Below are positions 58,781 to 64,000 of a stretch of DNA of 64,000 bases, one piece after another. The DNA is from Roseovarius confluentis (GTDB lineage Bacteria > Pseudomonadota > Alphaproteobacteria > Rhodobacterales > Rhodobacteraceae): NCBI RefSeq assembly GCF_002917925.1, contig NZ_PPFE01000003.1, positions 248,001 through 312,000 on the forward strand, written 5' to 3'. How positions within the stretch are numbered: the stretch's first letter is position 1; each line of letters begins with the position of its first letter. The notes beneath the pieces are model-generated. The model saw nothing but the letters and a program-made list of their open reading frames with translations. It did no database searches and was not told the origin of the DNA. The translations under genes were made by a program, and so were the position numbers.

Positions 58781-61551
58781 TGGCCAAGCCTGTCGAGAAG
58801 CGCGGGCACGTGCACCTGGTCGGATTTGTAGTTGCCTGTCAGCACGTGCATCACGAGGTTCACGCCGAAGCGGTAGGCCAGTTCGCGCTGGCGTTCGCCG
58901 GCAAAGCCGCGGCCCACGGGAAAGAGCGGGTTGCCGCGGTCGTCCATCGCCCAGGCGGCGGCCCAGTCATTGCCGCCGATCACAACGGGCGTGACGTTGT
59001 CGTTGAGGTTGCGGAAGGGCATGCCCTCGACCTGTTCGGCGTCGGGGGGCGCGGATTCGACCCAGACGGAGCGGCCGGTGTGGCGGCCCGGGAAGTCCTG
59101 CAGCAGGTAGAAGGTGCGCGTGAGCACGTGGTCCTCGGGAATGGGTTCCAGCGGGGGAATGTCGAGCGGGCGGGCGAGGCGTTGCAGCTTGCGACCCGCC
59201 GGAGAGGAGGCGCCGAAGCCCGCGACATTGGCGTCGCGCGTGTCGAAGAGGATCATGCCGCCTGTGCGCAGGTATTCGTTGAGCTTGACGTAGGCTTCCT
59301 CGGACGGGATCGGCTGATCGGGAGAGATGGGCCAGTAGAGGAACGGATAGACCGAGAGGTCGTCGGTTTCGAGGTTCACGCTGACGGGGTCTGCCGGTTC
59401 GACCGAGGTGCGGAAGAAGAGCGTTTCGCCCAAGCCGCGCAGGCCCGCCTGGGCGGCGTTGTCGAGGCTGCGGTCGCCGGTGATGACGTGGCCCAGCACG
59501 ACCTCGGACGCGGCCATGAGGGCCTTTTCGTCGGCCTCGGACATGCTGCTGTCCTGCGCGTCGGCCATTTGCGGGCTGAGCAGGAGCGCCAGAAGGAGGG
59601 CGGACATCGTGGCGCGGGCGGGCAGCAGGCGGCCAGAGAGGCCCAGAGAAGCGAGGATGTCGGCCATCAGGATCAAGAGCGCCCCGGCGAGGAACCAGCC
59701 GCCGAGCGCGGCCTCTGGCGGGCGGTCGAGGCCCAGAACGGGTAGGTCGGCGGGCCAGCTGACAGGTGTCAGAGTGGTGTCAGAGGGCAGAACGTTGAGC
59801 GCGAGCCGCCGGTCGGGGCCGTCGTAGAGGCCGGGGCGGAAATCGGGGCCGGGGACATCCTCGACAAAGCGGGTGCCGTCGACGCCGGGCAGGGTGCCGG
59901 CATCTTCCAGGATGCCCGAGCCCGAAAGGACCTGCGCGGGCTGCCAGGTAGTGCCTTCAAGTTCGGCCAGGTCGGGCAGGGCGAGGCTGGAGGATATCGC
60001 CAGCCGTTCGAGCATCTGCACGAAGAGGCCCGAAAGCGGCAGGGTGGACCACTCGGCGTTGGCGGTGACGTGAAAAAGGACGACCTGGCCCTGTCCGATG
60101 CGTTTGCGGGTGACAAGCGGCGTGCCGTCGCTGAGTTGCGCGATGACGCGGTCGGCCAGCGTGGGGTCGGGCTGGGCCATCACCTGAGCGGTGACGGTGA
60201 CGTCGGAGGGCACGTCGAGGCCGAAGAAAGGGCTCGATTCGGGGAAGGGGGCGAGTTCCTTGGGTTCGCCCCAGCTCATGGCGCCGCCGACGGAGCGGCC
60301 ACCGGCGCGCAGGCGGACGGGCATCAGCGGGGCTTCGTCGCTGCGCGAAACGTCCGAGGCGGCGAGACGCGGTCCGGCGAATCGCAGGAGCATGCCGCCG
60401 CGATCGGTCCAGTCGAGCAGATCGGCCTGTTCGGCACCCGAGAGCGTGGCGACATCGGCCAGCACGACAACATCGGGGTTGGCGGGCAGGACGTCGCTGA
60501 GGCTGCCGTCGAGCAGGTCGGCAGTGGGTTCGAGCGCCTGTTCGAGATAGTGGAGCGGCGACAGAAGTTCGAGGCCTTCGCGGTCTTCGCGGCCGGCGAT
60601 GAGCGCGACCTCGCGGCGCTTGAGGCTGTCGTCGGTCAGGGTGACGGCGCCGGCATGGGACTGGCCGGCGATCTCGAACCGGGTGAGGCGGGCGCGAAGT
60701 TCGGCGGGCAAGGACAGAAGCGTCGTGGCCTCTTTCGCGCTGGCCTCGAACGTCATGTCCTGCGTCGCCAGCAGGCGCTGGGCGCCGGAGGGGTCGCGGC
60801 CATGCGCCTCGACCGTGATATCGCGGGCGGGGCCGGGATTTGCGCGCGTGGCGGTGAGGCGCAGGGCGTCGTCCTCTACTACAGCCGGTGTCAGCGCGTA
60901 GATTGGCACGGCGCTTTCGTGGATGGTGACGGGGCCACGATCCTGCAGGGCGTCGAGCAGGGTTTGCCGGCCGTCGCGGGCGAGACCGTCGGAGAACCAG
61001 CGGGTTTCAAAATTCTCGTCGCCGAGCAAGTTGGCGGCGTCCTCGAAGGCGTCGGGTTGCGGAGACCAGGCCGAGGGGGCGAGGCCGGTGAGGCGGGTGC
61101 GCCACGTCTCGGCGGCCTGGAAGACCGGGGTTTCTGGGTCCGAGAGTTGCAGGATGCCGACGGGGCGGGCATTGCGCCCGGCCTCGGCCAATAGGGAATC
61201 GAGCAGGTCTTCCTGTGCGGGCCAGTCGCGGGCGCTGGCCCAGCTGGAATCGAGCACGATCAACATCGGGCCGGTGCGGTTGGCCTGCGCCTCGTCCTGC
61301 GGATTGAGGATGGGGCCGGCGAGCCCGATGATGACGGCGGCGACGGCCAGCATCCGCAACAGCAGCAGCCACCAGGGCGTGCGGTCCGACACGCTGTCGT
61401 CGTCGCGAAGGCCCAGAAGAAGCGCCACGCCGGGAAAGCGGCGGCGGATGGGCGCGGGTGGCACGGCGCGCAGGATCAGCCACAGGATGGGCAAAGCGGC
61501 CAGCGCCACCAGAAGCCAGGGCGCGGCGAAACCGATGGGGCCGATGGTCAT
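58777..61551 (-). CDS. DUF4159/BatA-like membrane protein
   Basis: A 924-residue protein. It has an N-terminal BatA-type double-helix domain (helices about 8-28 and 60-80), a VWA-like region containing LIVLDSSWASARDW with a degenerate metal site, and two central helices (about 630-680). The DUF4159 domain occupies about 690-915, marked by YPFLYWPIS, GGMILFDTRDAN and NLVMHVLTGNYKSDQ. Such proteins accompany MoxR ATPases and DUF58 proteins and are thought to work in envelope or metalloprotein maturation. It overlaps both neighbours by 4 bases. Confidence 0.88.
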   Translation of the reverse strand: MTIGPIGFAAPWLLVALAALPILWLILRAVPPAPIRRRFPGVALLLGLRDDDSVSDRTPWWLLLLRMLAVAAVIIGLAGPILNPQDEAQANRTGPMLIVLDSSWASARDWPAQEDLLDSLLAEAGRNARPVGILQLSDPETPVFQAAETWRTRLTGLAPSAWSPQPDAFEDAANLLGDENFETRWFSDGLARDGRQTLLDALQDRGPVTIHESAVPIYALTPAVVEDDALRLTATRANPGPARDITVEAHGRDPSGAQRLLATQDMTFEASAKEATTLLSLPAELRARLTRFEIAGQSHAGAVTLTDDSLKRREVALIAGREDREGLELLSPLHYLEQALEPTADLLDGSLSDVLPANPDVVVLADVATLSGAEQADLLDWTDRGGMLLRFAGPRLAASDVSRSDEAPLMPVRLRAGGRSVGGAMSWGEPKELAPFPESSPFFGLDVPSDVTVTAQVMAQPDPTLADRVIAQLSDGTPLVTRKRIGQGQVVLFHVTANAEWSTLPLSGLFVQMLERLAISSSLALPDLAELEGTTWQPAQVLSGSGILEDAGTLPGVDGTRFVEDVPGPDFRPGLYDGPDRRLALNVLPSDTTLTPVSWPADLPVLGLDRPPEAALGGWFLAGALLILMADILASLGLSGRLLPARATMSALLLALLLSPQMADAQDSSMSEADEKALMAASEVVLGHVITGDRSLDNAAQAGLRGLGETLFFRTSVEPADPVSVNLETDDLSVYPFLYWPISPDQPIPSEEAYVKLNEYLRTGGMILFDTRDANVAGFGASSPAGRKLQRLARPLDIPPLEPIPEDHVLTRTFYLLQDFPGRHTGRSVWVESAPPDAEQVEGMPFRNLNDNVTPVVIGGNDWAAAWAMDDRGNPLFPVGRGFAGERQRELAYRFGVNLVMHVLTGNYKSDQVHVPALLDRLGQ

Positions 61552-62426
61552 CGTCCGTGCCCCCCGTCGAACGCGTTATAAAGCCACAGGAGCGCGGATT
61601 GCGCGGAGTCCGACGTGTGATGCGTGCCGTAGAGCCAGCCGGTGGTGGCGCAGAGGTGGCGCAGGTCATCCTTGCGGGCGGCGAGGCGTTCCAGGTAGCG
61701 GTCGCGCAGTTCCGAGGCCTTGAGCGTTTCGTGCACCATCGTGCCGCCCACCGATTCGAAGATCGTGCGGCCGCGATAGGGGAAGCTCTCTTCGGCCGGG
61801 TCGAGAACCTGGTAGAGGACGCCGCGCACGCCCCGATCGGCGGCGGACGTGAGCGCCTCGCGCACGGGGTCGAGATCGCCAAGAAAGTCCGACAGGAACA
61901 GGGCGCGTCCGTGCGAGAGCATCCCGGTGGTCTGGGGCGCGCCGTAATCGTCGGGGCCGTCCTGGCCGAGGGCCATGGCGAGCCGCTCGATCTGGGCGTC
62001 GCCCCTGCGGGGCGGCAGGTCGGCGCCGGACAGGCCGATGCGCTCGCCTGCACGGTTCAGCAGGATGGCGATGGCCAGCGACAGGAGCCGGGCGCGGTCC
62101 GCTTTTTGCGGCAGGGTGTCGCCGGAGGCGAAACGCATGGAGGCCGCGCCGTCGACCCAGAGCGTGACGCTCTGGGCGATCTGCCACTCGCGCTGGCGCA
62201 GGAACTGCGTGTCCGAGCGGGCGGAGCGGCGCCAGTCGATGTGGCGCAGTTCATCCCCGGCCTGCACCGGGCGGTATTGCCAGAAATCGTCGCCCATGCC
62301 CGCGCGGCGGCGGCCATGCTCGCCCAGTAGGACGGTCCCCGCCAAGTGCTCTGCCCGGGCCAGAAGCGCGGGAAAGCGGGCGGCCTCGGCCTCGGACCGG
62401 GCGCGGAGAGGGGCGATTTGGGTCAA
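61548..62426 (-). CDS. DUF58 domain-containing protein
   Basis: A 292-residue protein of the DUF58 family. The signature YRPVQAGDELRHIDWRRSAR is near residue 52, and the VWA-like strand TLWVDGAASMRFASG follows. DUF58 proteins are regular partners of MoxR ATPases. It overlaps moxR and the DUF4159 gene by 4 bases each. Confidence 0.93.
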   Translation of the reverse strand: MTQIAPLRARSEAEAARFPALLARAEHLAGTVLLGEHGRRRAGMGDDFWQYRPVQAGDELRHIDWRRSARSDTQFLRQREWQIAQSVTLWVDGAASMRFASGDTLPQKADRARLLSLAIAILLNRAGERIGLSGADLPPRRGDAQIERLAMALGQDGPDDYGAPQTTGMLSHGRALFLSDFLGDLDPVREALTSAADRGVRGVLYQVLDPAEESFPYRGRTIFESVGGTMVHETLKASELRDRYLERLAARKDDLRHLCATTGWLYGTHHTSDSAQSALLWLYNAFDGGHGR

Positions 62427-63430
62427 GCGGCGGCCTCGGTCCTCGTCACTTGGGCGACGGTGGCGGCGATGAGGTCGTCGAGGTTTTCACCCCGGGCACG
62501 CGCGGCGAAGTTGAGCGCCATGCGGTGCGTCAGAACCGGCTGCGCCATGGCGGCGATATCGTCCGAATCGGGGGCCAGGCGGCCCTGGATCATGGCACGG
62601 GCGCGGACGGTCAGCATGAGCGCCTGCGCGGCGCGGGGGCCGGGGCCCCAGGCGACGTTTTCGCGCACCGTCTCGGACGATGTGGGGTCATCGGGGCGGA
62701 AGGCGCGGACAAGGTCGATGATCTGTTCCATCACGGCCTCGCCCACGGGCATCCGGCGCAGGAGGGACTGCGCGGCGATGAGTTCCTCGGCGGTGAAGAC
62801 CTGGTGCGCCTCTTCCTCGGTGGCGCCGGTGGTGGCGAGCAGGATCGCGCGTTCGGTGTCGCGGTCGGGGTGGGGCACGTCGATCTGCACGAGGAAGCGG
62901 TCAAGCTGGGCCTCTGGCAGGGGGTAGGTGCCTTCCTGTTCGATGGGGTTCTGCGTGGCCAGCACGTGGAAGGGCGGGGTCAGCGGGCGGTCCTCGCCCG
63001 CGACCGAGACCTGCCGTTCCTGCATGGCCTGCAAGAGCGCGGATTGGGTGCGGGGGCTGGCGCGGTTGATCTCGTCGGCCATCAGAAGCTGGCAGAAGAT
63101 CGGGCCGGGAATGAACTTGAACGCGCGGGTGCCGTCGGCGCCGGTTTCCAGCACCTCGGAGCCCAGAATGTCGGCGGGCATCAGGTCGGGCGTGAACTGC
63201 ACACGGTTCGAATCGAGGCCCATGACGATGCTCAGCGTTTCCACCAGACGGGTCTTGCCGAGGCCGGGCAGGCCCACCAGCAGGCCGTGGCCGCCACAGA
63301 GCAACGCCGAGAGCGACAGGTCGACGACCCGTTCCTGCCCGATGAAGCGGCGGGTGATCGAGGCGCGGGCCTGGGCCAGCTTGTCTTCGAGGGCTTCGAT
63401 CCCGGCCAGCAGGTCGGCGTCGTCGGTCAT
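62423..63430 (-). CDS. moxR: MoxR family AAA+ ATPase
   Basis: A 335-residue AAA+ ATPase. It has Walker A VGLPGLGKTRLVE near residue 50, Walker B LLMADEINRASPRTQSALLQA, sensor I ATQNPIEQEGTYPLPEAQLD and a C-terminal lid domain. MoxR proteins act as chaperones for VWA-containing partners; here the partners would be the DUF58 and DUF4159 proteins. First gene of the four-gene operon, divergent from the DUF1285 gene across 57 bases. Confidence 0.95.
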   Translation of the reverse strand: MTDDADLLAGIEALEDKLAQARASITRRFIGQERVVDLSLSALLCGGHGLLVGLPGLGKTRLVETLSIVMGLDSNRVQFTPDLMPADILGSEVLETGADGTRAFKFIPGPIFCQLLMADEINRASPRTQSALLQAMQERQVSVAGEDRPLTPPFHVLATQNPIEQEGTYPLPEAQLDRFLVQIDVPHPDRDTERAILLATTGATEEEAHQVFTAEELIAAQSLLRRMPVGEAVMEQIIDLVRAFRPDDPTSSETVRENVAWGPGPRAAQALMLTVRARAMIQGRLAPDSDDIAAMAQPVLTHRMALNFAARARGENLDDLIAATVAQVTRTEAAA

Positions 63431-63487
63431 GGCAAAACTCCGGTATGGGCTATATCGCTTGGGTAGAGTGTATCGCGCGCAAGCAAA

Positions 63488-64000
63488 ATGGCAAAAGCAA
63501 TGAGCAATAAATCGGTCACAACCCCGTCAGCGGAAAGCCTTGCCGAAATGGCACGCAAGGAAAGCGGCAAGGGCTTGCCGCCTGTGCATTTGTGGAACCC
63601 GGAGTTCACCGGCGAGATCGACATGCGGATCGCGCGGGATGGCACGTGGTACCACGAAGGCACGGTCATCGAGCGTGAAGGACTGGTGCGGCTGTTCTCG
63701 ACCATCCTGAAAAAGGAAGGTGACCGCCATTTCCTTGTCACGCCGGTGGAAAAGGTCGGCATCGTGGTGGAGGACGCACCTTTCGTCGCGGTGGATTTCG
63801 AGTCGGAAGGCGAAGGCGAGGCGCAGATGCTGGTTTTCGTGACCAACGTGGGCGATCACGTGTTGGCGGGGACGGACCATGCGATCCGGGTCGAGCGTGA
63901 CCCCGAGTCGGGCGAGCCGTCGCCCTACCTGCATGTGCGGGCGGGGCTGGAGGCTCTGATCGATCGCAAGTCGTTCTACCGGCTGGTGGATCTGGGCGAG
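63488..64000 (+). CDS. DUF1285 domain-containing protein, N-terminal part (runs off right edge)
   Basis: At least 171 codons of a DUF1285 protein, recognised by PPVHLWNPEFTGEIDMRIARD, GTWYHEGTVIEREGLVRLFS and FLVTPVEKVGI. The family has about 180-200 residues, so only the end is missing. Cytoplasmic, function unknown. The start at 63488 (MAKAMSNKSV) is taken; ATG at 63500 is an alternative. Confidence 0.9.
   Translation, partial: MAKAMSNKSVTTPSAESLAEMARKESGKGLPPVHLWNPEFTGEIDMRIARDGTWYHEGTVIEREGLVRLFSTILKKEGDRHFLVTPVEKVGIVVEDAPFVAVDFESEGEGEAQMLVFVTNVGDHVLAGTDHAIRVERDPESGEPSPYLHVRAGLEALIDRKSFYRLVDLGE

Noticed and set aside
1..64000. tRNA, rRNA, CRISPR, prophage or insertion sequences
   Set aside because: No cloverleaf, rRNA signature, regular repeat-spacer pattern, integrase or transposase was seen in any frame.

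Overview
The window is a GC-rich, densely coded alphaproteobacterial chromosome segment. It most likely comes from a marine Rhodobacteraceae (Roseobacter-group) bacterium. Supporting signs are a tauR-xsc-pta-ackA-soeABC organosulfonate/sulfite block, a soxBDA sarcosine oxidase operon, mbfA behind an Irr-type iron-control box, a glcDEF operon, the MoxR/DUF58/DUF4159 operon, and hairpin repeats of the kind scattered through roseobacter genomes. I see no rRNA, tRNA, CRISPR array, prophage or insertion sequence. The genus cannot be fixed from this window.

Layout. 1-4.4 kb: sarcosine oxidase genes soxB-soxD-soxA (soxA runs off the left edge), a divergent GlxA-type AraC regulator, a class I glutamine amidotransferase, and the remnant of a GMC oxidoreductase. 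4.4-14.2 kb: ZapE ATPase, transporters, a secreted Sel1-like protein, an alpha/beta hydrolase with an ornithine cyclodeaminase homologue, and the run fghA-sthA-yaiI-eamA. 14.2-16.3 kb: iron exporter mbfA under an Irr box, then a tiny secreted protein and a TetR regulator downstream of three near-palindromic operators. 16.3-20.5 kb: an aminotransferase overlapping a mercaptopyruvate sulfurtransferase, smpB, and a TPP riboswitch with thiD. 20.7-28.8 kb: a BNR-repeat protein, an aminotransferase, the overlapping run pncB / polysaccharide-deacetylase-like / CaiB-type CoA transferase, an ArsR-NIPSNAP-ABM module, and a PanB-like protein with altered metal ligands.

28.9-39.4 kb is the metabolic core. 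TauR (MocR family) precedes xsc-pta-ackA, which converts sulfoacetaldehyde to sulfite and acetyl phosphate, and then to acetyl-CoA or acetate. The SoeABC sulfite dehydrogenase genes follow. They are interrupted by four consecutive perfect hairpins and a 50-residue membrane-protein gene that is translationally coupled to soeB. 39.4-46.7 kb: a DUF1523 protein, a Tat-exported cyclase, a creatinase (whose product sarcosine would feed the sox operon at the left edge), a P1 peptidase, a formamidase-like hydrolase, gabD and a DapA-family enzyme.

46.8-51.9 kb: an ECF sigma factor overlapping a membrane VWA protein that looks like its anti-sigma factor, an Hsp20 gene with a heat-shock-type promoter, and two tandem secreted trypsin-like proteases. 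52-56.1 kb: glycolate oxidase glcD-glcE-(61-residue membrane ORF)-glcF with a promoter-operator palindrome. 56.2-64 kb: a small secreted protein, then moxR-DUF58-DUF4159-GATase-like genes, divergent from a DUF1285 gene cut by the right edge.

The most unusual signals are the hairpin cassette and small ORF inside soeABC, the PanB-like protein lacking two of three metal ligands, the SoxD subunit lacking its zinc cysteines, the triple operator array before the TetR gene, and the sigma/VWA-anti-sigma pair.
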